This document shows, in pieces, positions 46,566 to 56,773 of a stretch of DNA of 64,000 nt. The number at the start of each line of letters is the position of its first letter. Within the stretch, counting starts at the first letter, position 1. Below the pieces are notes generated by a model. The model searched no databases. It was not told the DNA's origin and saw only the letters and a list, made by a program, of their open reading frames with translations. The position numbers and the translations under genes were made by a program. The stretch spans positions 496,001 to 560,000 of the forward strand of contig OX337235.1 in assembly GCA_946965045.2 (NCBI GenBank), in the 5' to 3' direction. This stretch comes from Epithemia pelagica. Its lineage: Eukaryota > Bacillariophyta > Bacillariophyceae > Surirellales > Surirellaceae.

Positions 46566-49142
46566 TTAGCTGTCATTTCCTGTCAAGTTGTCCTCGAAGC
46601 CCTCCTTTATCTCTTGCAAAAACTGTGACGATGGCATGTCCGGCTTTGTCTTGCTTCGCAGCAACCGCTTAGCGCTTTTTCCACGTCCTAATGCAACCTC
46701 TGAATGAGACGCCATAACCTCCGACTTTTCCCCTCCGCCACAAGTGGAACAAACAGCAAGCTTGGTCGCTTCAAAACAGTCATCGGTAGGCACTTCGATA
46801 GTTACTGTAAAAATTCTGCCATGGGAAAAATTCTTCTTGCGGATGGTGCTTTGCGATGGATCCTCGAGGCCAATCAGTAATAGAATACACAACCCAGTTT
46901 CGATGCCGGCATCTTTAAACACCATTTTCATGGCGTTGACTGCACCCTCGCGTTGCACAGAATTGTAAGATAATCGATTCTTCACACTCACTAGCATGGG
47001 ACAGTAGTGATCCTGATTATTGTGTTTGTATCGCACAGGTATTACCAGGTCGTAAGCTGGGCAAGAGGCATACGCATAGGATGCCCTTGCAGCTCGATAC
47101 CAGTGCTCCAATAGGCCATTCTCCTGCAGTTCTTTTAGACTGTAACGCAAGTAATTACGACACACTTGGATGAAATTGACGCTTGCTTGTCCAGTGCTAT
47201 CAACGCTAGATGAATCATCATTGTTGCCTTGCAGTTTTTTAAGCCATTTCTCGAGTGGAACGGAAAGATGTTTCAGATCTTTTGATTTTTCCCAGCGCAA
47301 CTCGTCTCCACAAGCCAGCATGTAAAAGGCAGCCGCGACTTCACCAACATCTCCCTTTTCAGGACGACACAATGCAGACGTATACATCTTGATGGCAAAT
47401 TTGGACCAAAAAGAAGGAGGTTGAAACCAGTCGCTAAAACGGTTGCAGTTCTTGATCATTTGGGACATCGCAAGCCATGCGCATACCGGATCCGGAAGGT
47501 ACGCAATATCTGCGACAGCTGGTTGTTCCGGGTCAAAATGAGTAAGGTAGGCATACCCCGAAGCCACTTGTTTCGACGCAAGATCAAATGAAACTTGGCC
47601 CATTTGCAGACGCGTTGCCAAAATTGAAAAACATGAACTCACATTCACCTGCTCAATCTTGTAGGCCCCACCTTTCATCCGAAGCAAGATTGAGTCCAAC
47701 GCTTTTTCTAGCTCACCCTTTAGATGCATCCGAGCGAACAACGGACGTCCATATTGGACTGCAACTTCAAACTCTGTCCAACATTTTTTATCGAATTCGG
47801 AACCACTGGTGATTGAAACAAGTCCAGTCGTCGTGATCTCGAAAAATGGAGCATACAACTTGTTGCCTGAGTTGTATGTTGCTTTTACATCTCTTGAGTG
47901 CTTGGAATGCTGCGGTGGCTCCGCAAAGTAGTTTGACAAACTCATGCTTGTCCCCGCAAACACGCCAACAATGTTATGTTCATTTTGTTTTCTTCGAAGC
48001 CACCATCGTATGCTTCGAAAATGAAATCCATCACCGTTGTTGATCAGGTGTTGGGACTCGTCAAAGAGCAGTATGACCTTTTCCTTTCCTCCATTCTTTA
48101 CAAAATCATCCAACTTCTTCCAGAGCGTTTCTCGGTCATCTTGGGTGGTTCCAATTGTTTTAACGTCCAGAGTCTGGGAGAAAATGTCACTGCCCCATGC
48201 TAAGTGTGTAACTTCGCCATGATGGCACAGAATGAGTTCACAGTGAACGTTGCTTTCATGGTCGTTATCAAACATTGTTTTGCATTCGTGAAGTAATTTG
48301 GTCTTGCCAGTTCCACTCGATTGGATGAGCGGAAAATACGGAGCCATGTATTCTTCTTTTGCGGAGTCTTTCCATTTGAAAAGTTCTTCCACTCGATCCA
48401 TGAATGCATTTAAGTCTCGTTTGTACAACATTGCGCTGTTTTTGATGTCAAAGTCGATGTAGGCCACTCTATGGGATTCATTGGGGGAAGAATCCATAGG
48501 AGTTACTTTTCCTGTTCTCAAAAAGTGTGCCAAGTTAATCTTCAAATAGTCTTGAACAACACTTGACAAGTTAGAAATTATTCTCAAGGATTTGATCGAT
48601 TGACTTCGAACAAAGTCTTTTTCTTCTTGTGACATATTTGTCTTGAACCAAGTGTCATCCAAGTAGTAACCAAGTGTTTTGCTGTCGTCCGGTGGATTCG
48701 GAGAGCTAGCGCTTCTTTTGCGCCTTTTGTTCTTTTTCGTAGGTTTCACAGTGTTTTGAGTCTTCCTCTTGGTTACTTTTTGTCTCTTTTCAGCTGGGCC
48801 GGTTTCGTCATTGCCCCCTCCACTCTTTCCCCCGTCGTTGTTGGTAGACGCCTCCCTCATATCTGGAGAACCTTCTTTTGCTGCTTTTGACGTATCAGCC
48901 TTGAACCAAGTGTCTTTCAAGTAGTAACCAAGTGTTTTGCTGTCGTCCGGTGGATTCGGAGAGCTAGCGCTTCTTTTGCGCCTTTTGTTCTTTTTCGTAG
49001 GTTTCACAGTGTTTTGAGTCTTCCTCTTGGTTACTTTTTGTCTCTTTTCAGCTGGGCCGGTTTCGTCATTGCCCCCTCCACTCTTTCCCCCGTCGTTGTT
49101 GGTAGACGCCTCCCTCATATCTGGAGAACCACTTCTCTTCAT
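46566..49142 (-). CDS. P-loop ATPase with duplicated NLS segment and possible PD-(D/E)XK end (CRN/RHS-like layout)
   Basis: 858 residues. The first ~175 consist of two copies of an 86-residue-period segment with strong nuclear signals (KKNKRRKRSA) ending in GYYL-DTWFK. Then a helical region, Walker A SSGTGKTKLLHE (~270-281) and Walker B KVILLFDESQH (~358-368), with FAGTS as a sensor-like motif. The C-terminal part has YDLVIPV ... PMLVSVKN (~705-725), spaced like the D...xK signature of restriction-endonuclease-fold domains. NTPase-nuclease proteins of this kind occur in the Crinkler and trypanosome RHS families and often expand near retroelements. Family membership is my inference from layout. 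A single exon, intact, next to a Penelope-like element. No signal peptide. Confidence 0.7.
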   Translation of the reverse strand: MKRSGSPDMREASTNNDGGKSGGGNDETGPAEKRQKVTKRKTQNTVKPTKKNKRRKRSASSPNPPDDSKTLGYYLKDTWFKADTSKAAKEGSPDMREASTNNDGGKSGGGNDETGPAEKRQKVTKRKTQNTVKPTKKNKRRKRSASSPNPPDDSKTLGYYLDDTWFKTNMSQEEKDFVRSQSIKSLRIISNLSSVVQDYLKINLAHFLRTGKVTPMDSSPNESHRVAYIDFDIKNSAMLYKRDLNAFMDRVEELFKWKDSAKEEYMAPYFPLIQSSGTGKTKLLHECKTMFDNDHESNVHCELILCHHGEVTHLAWGSDIFSQTLDVKTIGTTQDDRETLWKKLDDFVKNGGKEKVILLFDESQHLINNGDGFHFRSIRWWLRRKQNEHNIVGVFAGTSMSLSNYFAEPPQHSKHSRDVKATYNSGNKLYAPFFEITTTGLVSITSGSEFDKKCWTEFEVAVQYGRPLFARMHLKGELEKALDSILLRMKGGAYKIEQVNVSSCFSILATRLQMGQVSFDLASKQVASGYAYLTHFDPEQPAVADIAYLPDPVCAWLAMSQMIKNCNRFSDWFQPPSFWSKFAIKMYTSALCRPEKGDVGEVAAAFYMLACGDELRWEKSKDLKHLSVPLEKWLKKLQGNNDDSSSVDSTGQASVNFIQVCRNYLRYSLKELQENGLLEHWYRAARASYAYASCPAYDLVIPVRYKHNNQDHYCPMLVSVKNRLSYNSVQREGAVNAMKMVFKDAGIETGLCILLLIGLEDPSQSTIRKKNFSHGRIFTVTIEVPTDDCFEATKLAVCSTCGGGEKSEVMASHSEVALGRGKSAKRLLRSKTKPDMPSSQFLQEIKEGFEDNLTGNDS
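48643..49130. repeat. Tandem coding repeat, 258-bp period
   Basis: Units of ~230 bp at 48643-48872 and 48901-49130, nearly identical and in frame (86 codons apart). They encode the NLS-bearing N-terminal segment twice. Confidence 0.9.
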
Positions 49143-49529
49143 TGCGACAAGTTGATAACTTGTGGGTCAAGGGAGTCGTGGTAATATAGTGTGTTGCTGT
49201 TTGCTGCAGCATGGAGGAAAACGGTTGTCTCCTAAACTCCTAAAATCCCACACTTTTTTGACGATCGAAGCCTGATCCAGGAAAAAGCAGTCGATCATCA
49301 TAAAAAAGAGTACTTACTATGCTAGACTACATGAATAATTTGTCGGAGCGTCATACGATTTGATGATTTCTGATCGGTAAAAAAATAGGATTTTGGGATT
49401 TTGGGATTAACCGTTTTCCTCCTACTCCCTCTGGAAGTTGCACCAAAAAAAGGGGAATTGCGTCATTTCATGGGCGTATGTCCGTTGGTCAAAAAAATTA
49501 TATAGGCTTATAGCTCTTTTTAGTACGAA
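49143..49529. other. Spacer between P-loop gene and Penelope-like element
   Basis: AT-rich, with short A runs. No gene or terminal repeat recognised. Confidence 0.4.
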
Positions 49530-52038
49530 CATTTCGGTATATAAAAAAAGACAAGAAACGAAAGCAAACTATCGCTGGAAATCAAAGACCTACTCAAACA
49601 ACTGAAAGAACATGATCTAGTCGTTATCCCCACGGATAAGACGAACTCCTTCACGATCATGTCGACTGGTGAATACTCAAAGGAAATCAACAAACACCTC
49701 ACGAAGAGCGCTGTCAGGATCGATCGCTCCAGACTCACAGAGATCGTGGACAACTGCTTCTCTTTCATTCAAGAACTGGACCCGTTCATTTCAACAAATG
49801 AGAGGAACTTCTTGAAAGAGAAAATTCAATCCAAGGCCATCCCATACCCGAAAATTCTGGTCAAGGATCACAAGAAGGCAGGACCCGACGGCAACTACCC
49901 AACACGTCTAGTCGTGCCCGCAACAAACTTTACAGCGGGCTTCCCCAAAATCGGCTACCTTGGCATCAAAAACTTGTTCAAGGAAAACAACATTGAGTAC
50001 GGATAACGTAACATTGTCCAAGCCTCAGACCTCAAGGAAAAACTCGAACAACTGCCCTTCGACTTCTCCAACTCAACAATCGTGTCGGTAGACGCTGAAG
50101 CCATGTACCCGTCGATTAAGTTCCAACTTATCTACGACGCGGTCATCTACTACGCGGAAGCGCTACCCCCCGAGACACACCGTACAATCAACCTCTGCCT
50201 CGATTTAATCTACTTCGGCATGACAAACACGTTGATTGCCTTCAAGGATGAGTATTACCTCTACGACGGTGATCTCAAACCCGAGGAGAGGGGTCTCACG
50301 ATTGGTGGATACGAGTCAGCTTGGTTGGCAGATCTAGTGATGTCCTTCCTACTAGAAGCAACCTACGATTCTATCCACGACCCCATGCACTATTTCGGCA
50401 TGTACCGAGATGACGGCCTAGCAGTATTCAAGGGCCAACTCTCAACGAAGCAAATCCAAGACTGGCTCAAAGCCTTTCAAACTGACATTAACGATGTAGC
50501 GGGAAATGAATTTCTCAAATTCACAGCCGTGATTTGGGATCCAACCAACCTCCACGATCCAGCAACAATCGAATCCCCCAGTACGACGATTGCCAAGTCC
50601 GAATCCTTCCCCTTCCTAGACATGGAGATGTTTTGGAACTCCAACTCCAAACTCTCCTTCAAGGTCCACCTGAAAGAAAACCAGCAGTTGAAAGTTGAAA
50701 TACCTTAACAAGGGGAGCGCTCACACCCCCGGGTGCTTCAAAGCAATCCCGAGCGGCGTTTTCAAGCGACTCACGAAACTTACCTCCCTTGACGACGACA
50801 ACACCAACTGCAAGCTTTCCGAACTCTATCCTACCCACTTCGAAGCCCTAAACAATGCCAAACTCATCAAACCCGAACAAATTCCTACTCTGGGCGAGTC
50901 TAAAGAAAAAATGGCAAAAGAAAAGGAAGACACGGCATCACAAGCGCTGAAGAAGAGACGAGAGCGAGACCATAAGAGGGCGATCTACTTCAAGATCGGA
51001 TTCACCGACTTTTGGAGAAAACCAATTCACAAAGTGATAAAGGAGATCAAGTCCAAATTCCCCTCACTTTCGTGGCTACGCATATCTATGTCCTACCATC
51101 GCTTCAATAACATCCGCGAACTTTTTCAAGGGGACTTGAACTCAAAGCTAGCAGACGGCCTCAACTCACTGGACTTCGAAGACCTCGACTGCAACTGCAG
51201 GAACAGAGAGGCATGCCCGTACGGTGGCCGCTGCAGGAGATCGATAGTTGTCTACAGAGCTACCTGCCTCCAAAAAGGTAAACAGTACATTGGAAACACG
51301 CAACAACATGTAAAGAAACTTCTGCAGCAACACGTACAAGACGTCAAAGCTCTTGTACTCCAAAACAAACAATCAGACTCTTTCGCGAGTCACTTTGCGT
51401 GTTTTGTCCCACGAGGCATCGAGAAAAAAGAGATCAAACAACACGTCAAACTCAAAGTTGATATCCTATGGCAGGGCAAACCACTGTCCACAGTCAAGAC
51501 GTTTGGTACACGAAACTGTAAACTCTGCGCGAAAGAGAGGCTAGAGATACTGAAATTCACACGAAAGAACCCGAAATTGGCAATCAACAAGTGCAACGAG
51601 GTTTACGGCGCCTGTCGCCATAAGCCGAGATTTCATCGGTTCAAGAACAACAAAACAACCAGCACTGATGAGTCGGACGACGACGAAAGGGTCCTCCTTT
51701 GCCGCCCGATTTCGACTACCTCGGCAAGCTCAAGGTCCTCGATTTTCTCATGGACAACCTCCTCATCAATCTCCCCCACCGACCTATCAACTGCAAATGA
51801 CGATATGGACCAGGGCACAGACATGAGGAGTGAAAGCATCATTGATGCGATCCCGCCCATGTCTTACCAAGAACGACGTAGACGGGGGCTCCAAGCTAGA
51901 TTTGCATTCAGCACTCCCAAAGACACTCCACCAGTGCTCATTGTGGACGACGGCAAACTAGAGGAGCTCCCTATCGTTGATGCCCTGACCACCGATGTAG
52001 TTGATAACGGCGACCGGGTACGAGTGGATGTAGATTAG
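49530..52038 (+). mobile_element. Penelope-like retroelement (RT + GIY-YIG), inactivated
   Basis: One ancestral frame in three pieces. 49563-50006 reads HDLVVIPTDKTNSFTIM ... KILVKDHKKAGPDG ... TRLVVPATN (RT N-terminal part) and ends at TAA (50004-50006). The same frame continues with VSVDAEAMYPSIKF (RT motif A) and YFGMYRDDGLAVF (motif C, YRDD) to 50708. A 7-bp tandem duplication (GTTGAAA) at ~50688-50700 shifts the frame. The next ORF, to 52038, carries CNCRNREACPYGGRC, IVVYRATC and KQYIGNTQQHV: the Cys cluster and GIY-YIG endonuclease typical of Penelope-like elements. The 5' end appears truncated. Not autonomous any more. Confidence 0.85.
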
Positions 52039-54809
52039 TCCATCCGAAGTGGCTTGCTGGCGCGCGAGCGGGAAGTAGAACACTCCAAAATCTTTGGATA
52101 GAAAAACCTAAACTAGCCTCCACACTCTTTGCTGTTTATCCAATTTGATATAATTTATATGTTCGATCTCGTATTCCTGACGACCTGTGATCAAAAAAGG
52201 GACGAAATTGAAGCACCTACTTTCATCCCGTACCGGTTGATCCTTATATGCCTCCTAGGAGAGCGCGAGGGCCAGGACGCTCTATTGGAGTGTCAAAGGG
52301 ACCAGAGTTGCCGGCACAATGCTGTGGTCGGGCCATTTAGACCCTCATCACCATGGTCAATCAGGGCACCTTTTTCTGAGGTGCTTTGACTTCCGTCGCC
52401 AAATATTTTGTACTTTTCGTATAGTAGTGTAGAGGCGCGCATGTCATTCTATATGATCCCCCATATTATTCTTAGACTTTGATACTCCGAATGAGCCAGC
52501 CGTCCTCCTGTAGGTTTGTACTGGAGTATACGTGAATTTTTAATGCGACTAAAATAACCAAAAACCAATTGGTGCAACAAAGGGTTTACAGAGGGAATAA
52601 CGCAAAAATACAACTGCAGTAGTATTCTTCTTGACTGGGTCTCGAATCGCGTACTATTATAGTGGATGCAGGAGTATGCATCAGTCCAGTCAGTCCCATC
52701 AGGAGTATGTCTTTGTACTTCATAGTGTGCCTCTAGCTTATGGTTGCGAGAGTATGCCATACAACTAGAAGTTGCCCTTTCAGTTGCGCAAACCATGCCA
52801 AAAATACAACTCTGCACTATGAAAGTAAGTGTACTTCATGACTGAAATACAACTTTTCTCACATTTTTCATTTCACGTACACCTTCGGCCCTTGTGGTGG
52901 CAATCCAAAATCCTACAACAGCAACAGCAACAACCATCCACAAGAGTCGTCGTCGTGATCGTATTCGATGGTCTCCGACAAGGCACTGCTCCTGCATTCC
53001 CGCATCTATCAAGTCTTTATGGCGCAACAACAAGACCAACCACCAGACCAGGTGGCAGCCGAAAGAGCAACAAGGGCTCCTCCTCCTGCCCGAAAACCTG
53101 CGACCGTCGAGTGTCGGGAATACAGTTGGTCGGCGTAATGGGCCACCTTCCACCTTGAGCCTTGTCACAAGAAGCACCCATCGCCATGATGACGATGTCG
53201 ACATCACAGCACCATCATCAACAAGACAACAACAACAAGTCGTTGTGCGAACGCAATTGCTCGAGGCCACAAACCAAACGAGCTTCCCGTTCAACCATGT
53301 TCTCTACACGGGACGGTTGAGATAATAACAAGCCAGGCCGCCGTACACACCACACAAAAGTGGTGGTGGTGGACTCTCCATTCAGTCATCCTTATTGGAA
53401 AGGGAGCAACAAACGAAGGAACGAGAGTATTGTTGTTGGTTGTCGTCTCAAGGTAGAATTTAATCTTACGAGCATGTCCATAAAAAAGAATCACCAAAAC
53501 ACTTCCATGTTCGTCCTTAGGGGACACTTTGAATCATTCTGCACTCGGACACTGCCCGTACTACCTAGGTAGGAGTAATAGGTTGGTAGAATAGATCCAA
53601 GAGATCCAAAAAAGTCATACCATCCGCCTCTTTGGTCCATAGAGAATGGTTTTTTCGTCCAATTTCACGGTCGCACTGAAACGGAGGGTATCTAGATACC
53701 TTTCTCCCGGACGATACATTCTGTGGATGGTCGAGGGGCGAGAATTGTGGTCTTCTCTTCTACTCCTATGAATGAACGATGGACGACACCCAGTGTAGTG
53801 AATTTGAGTGAGTGTATGTGCTGCTACTACAAGAGTCTCTTAGTGGACGGATATCGGGTGGAGGAAGGGCTATTTTGGCAAATGTTTGCTGCCATGTTAG
53901 GAGATTCAAACAACGGCTTCTCCTATCCACGAACGTGACGGCTGGATCCTGATGGTACGATAGATTGGTAGAGAGAAGGAGACTATGGCGCCATGTTTGG
54001 GCACCTGGAGAGGCTCATACAGAATCGCCAAGGAGATTTTATTCCGCTCTACATACAGATGTGTTGGAGTAAATTGGAAAAGAAGATAGATAAGGTAGCA
54101 AAGGTATTGTCTTGTGGATGCCCACCTACTATTGCGTATAAAGTATCGTAGGAATGTACCAGAAGCAACGTAGTTTTACTCACCGTTGTATTTTGTTCGG
54201 ATACTACGGGAGTAGTAAAAATATATCCAACGCAGTAGAGCCTATTGTATACGTAAATCTTCCTGGTACATGACGTCACGTTTGGCATCAAGTTTGTCAA
54301 GTATGTCGCAGTATCGTGGCTTCACCACCATGGCATGCCTTCCGTCAATCTGTTATGGTCCGTAACTATCTTCGTTTTCTTATCCCTCGCAGATGTCCGT
54401 TCTATTCTTTCTATTTGATTGTTTGCTCCGAGGGATGAGAAAAACTCCTTGTCCTTCTGGCACAACAAGCGTGATCCTGGCTGAAATGAGGGCCACAAGC
54501 GCAACACAAGAGCGCAACGAGCGCCCCATCCACATAAGGTTTCATTCAACGCGATATAAGAGCGACCTAGTTGGTTCCGAGTCATGCGGCCACGTACGTA
54601 TCATCCCATGACAAAGAATGATGGAACGGATGAAATATTGTAGAAGGATCTCACTCTAGACCAAGGACCCTCTATTGTATTCTATTGTACAGGAAAACAT
54701 CTGTGACGAGAGATGCAAAGTGAGGAGTGCGTACCGTCCGAACGAGAAGCGAGACCCAAATTTGCTTTCTTTGGTTTCGGGGGCGATTGAGATTTCCAAT
54801 CCTACCACC
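52039..54809. other. 2.8-kb gene-poor stretch
   Basis: Many short overlapping ORFs on both strands, without coding character. A CAA-rich tract lies at 52911-52935. The plus frame at ~52935-53030 reads RVVVVIVFDGLR followed by APAFPHLSSLYGA, resembling the metal-site start of alkaline-phosphatase-fold enzymes, but it is quickly lost: at most a relic. No repeat family recognised. Confidence 0.45.
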
Positions 54810-56471
54810 ATGGTTCTTCTGATTGGACGTCGACAAAAATTGGTTCTTGGTTGGAATCCTTCCAGAGTCATGATCCTGGGTATGCTGTGGTACTGGACGA
54901 CGACAAACTCCTCGTCGCTAGTAGTGACTGGACTCGTGTCCGTCCATTCCCGAGCAAGACACCATCACCATGTACCAGTGTGGCAGGATAGTGCCTCGTT
55001 CCGTCGATGCCGAAAGGGGGGTGACATGTTGGTTTCGCACATTGCCTTTGTCAAACGTCCATTTTCGCGTACTACGACCTGTGTACAAGCCACGGAAACA
55101 GACCGCACAGATGCCTCGTCCCCGACAACTGGCACATTCCACCAAGATACGATCCGGCCTCAAGACGAGGCTGCGTCTCGTCGTCGTTCCTCTTGCTTGG
55201 CGTGTGGCTTGTTGTTTTCGTCCTTTAGTGACGGTTTGAAACCAACGGTACAAGCTCATGTCGTGTTGCAACAAGGATTGCTCCAATCCTTGTTGCGACA
55301 AGGACAAGTTCAAGTGGAACGCGAGATTGCCCAATCGGCCACACAATCGCCCTGTTGTGGACCCACCAATCTGGACGCAGTGCAACACTTGGAACAATTG
55401 GATCAGGCCATGCAGCAACTCTGGTCATGCTCGACAGTATCGTCCTCCGTGCCACGCGAAACGGCGGAATCCATTTGGAAGGCCCTCCTCAACAAGGACA
55501 TGGGCAATGACGACAGTCACGCTCGGTTGCCATCGATTCGAATCGTGTACATTCCCACAGCCCTGTATGCGCTGCGGCCCGATTCCACCAGTACTCCAGG
55601 CAAACAACGACAACGGGCCCGATACGATGCCAAACAACGACGCCAGGCCTTGGTTCAATTTTTAGAACCACTCGTGACGGACCTTCTTCCTCTGGAATCG
55701 GCGTCGGCACCAGCAACACTCCAATTGGAACTAGTCACGGTGGACCTGAGTGACAATTCCGTCAAACTTCCCCAACAAGTGCCCATTTCTCGCAATCCTT
55801 CCAAGAACGACGACACTCCAGCGGCCTCCTCCAACAACAACAACAAGTTGCCTTCGTGGTGTCCGACATCCGGTCACCACGCCCTGACCGACTGGCATCC
55901 TCATTTGATTTATGTCGAAGGGGGCAATACCTTTTGGTTGTACCATTGTTTGAAAGAACAACAACCCACGTGTTTCGAGGCCTTGCGACAGGCGGTCGAT
56001 GCGACGGGGTCCACGGCTGCCGTCTATTGTGGCAGCAGTGCCGGAGCCATTCTCCTGGGCGCCTCAATGCAAACGGCCTGTTGGAAAGAATGGGATGCCC
56101 CCAGCATTGTCCCGACGCGACCGACCTATGACGATTGGAAGACGGTCGCCGGTCTCGACTTGCTCGTGCCGGCGGGAACCTCCATTTTTCCGCACATGAC
56201 ACCCCAGTGGCACGGCTTGGTGACACGCAAAGTCCAAGAACTACGACGCGAAAACGACTACAACAACGACAAGACGGAACCCATGTCGAATGACGAGCAA
56301 CCCGACATGATTATTCCTACTTCGTCTACGACGGGTGTCATTTGTTTGCGCGACGAGGACGTCTTGTGTGTGGTGGGTGGATTGGAGAATGCCCACGACA
56401 ATGACGACAATGACGGGACTGGACCCCTGCGTCTCTTTTCCGCACCCGACTTGGAGACGGCAGAAGCTTAA
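54810..56471 (+). CDS. Peptidase S51 (dipeptidase E-like) protein
   Basis: The start at 54810 (ACCATGG context) gives an N-terminal hydrophobic stretch (VMILGMLWYWTTT) that may be a targeting signal. ~553 residues. The catalytic core lies in the second half: LIYVEGGNTFWLYHCL (~370-385), then AVYCGSSAGAILLGASMQT with the nucleophile Ser in GSSAGA, and FPHMTPQWHGLV with the family His region. S51 enzymes are cytosolic aspartyl dipeptidases or cyanophycinases; this one has a long N-terminal part with CLACG and CCGP Cys pairs and an Asn-rich insert (~345) not typical of bacterial PepE. Converges with the DEP-DUF1769 gene 300 bp downstream. Confidence 0.8.
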   Translation: MVLLIGRRQKLVLGWNPSRVMILGMLWYWTTTNSSSLVVTGLVSVHSRARHHHHVPVWQDSASFRRCRKGGDMLVSHIAFVKRPFSRTTTCVQATETDRTDASSPTTGTFHQDTIRPQDEAASRRRSSCLACGLLFSSFSDGLKPTVQAHVVLQQGLLQSLLRQGQVQVEREIAQSATQSPCCGPTNLDAVQHLEQLDQAMQQLWSCSTVSSSVPRETAESIWKALLNKDMGNDDSHARLPSIRIVYIPTALYALRPDSTSTPGKQRQRARYDAKQRRQALVQFLEPLVTDLLPLESASAPATLQLELVTVDLSDNSVKLPQQVPISRNPSKNDDTPAASSNNNNKLPSWCPTSGHHALTDWHPHLIYVEGGNTFWLYHCLKEQQPTCFEALRQAVDATGSTAAVYCGSSAGAILLGASMQTACWKEWDAPSIVPTRPTYDDWKTVAGLDLLVPAGTSIFPHMTPQWHGLVTRKVQELRRENDYNNDKTEPMSNDEQPDMIIPTSSTTGVICLRDEDVLCVVGGLENAHDNDDNDGTGPLRLFSAPDLETAEA

Positions 56472-56773
56472 CCGTGACACGAAACGGACCACACACGCCC
56501 TTGCCTCTCGCATGGCGCATGATGCACCAACAAATAATGAGCTACGGCAGAACACGGCGGTTCGTGGCCCAACGACCACCAATCCCACACCCATATACGC
56601 TTGCTGTGTATGTATGTGTGTGTGGACAATAAGTCTGTCACACACTCCATGGAACGTACGTGTCCGACAGTGTGGCTCCTCCGAACCGCCGAATCCATGA
56701 CTGTAAAAGATATGGAACGACAGCATTGTTCCTCTTTCGTAGTAATAGTATAGGAAGATTCCATTGTAGGAAC
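56472..56773. other. Convergent spacer, S51 / DEP-DUF1769
   Basis: Short 3'-3' spacer. No feature seen. Confidence 0.4.

Noticed and set aside
52172-52220. Hammerhead-ribozyme-like core (CTGACGA ... CGAAA) after the Penelope-like element, where such elements often carry one
   Set aside because: Stem II does not pair and no cleavage triplet is in place; chance match.
52829-53325. Overlapping ORFs of 109-152 codons on both strands
   Set aside because: Composition is low-complexity (CAA/CGT repeats) and no frame shows sustained similarity to a known family.
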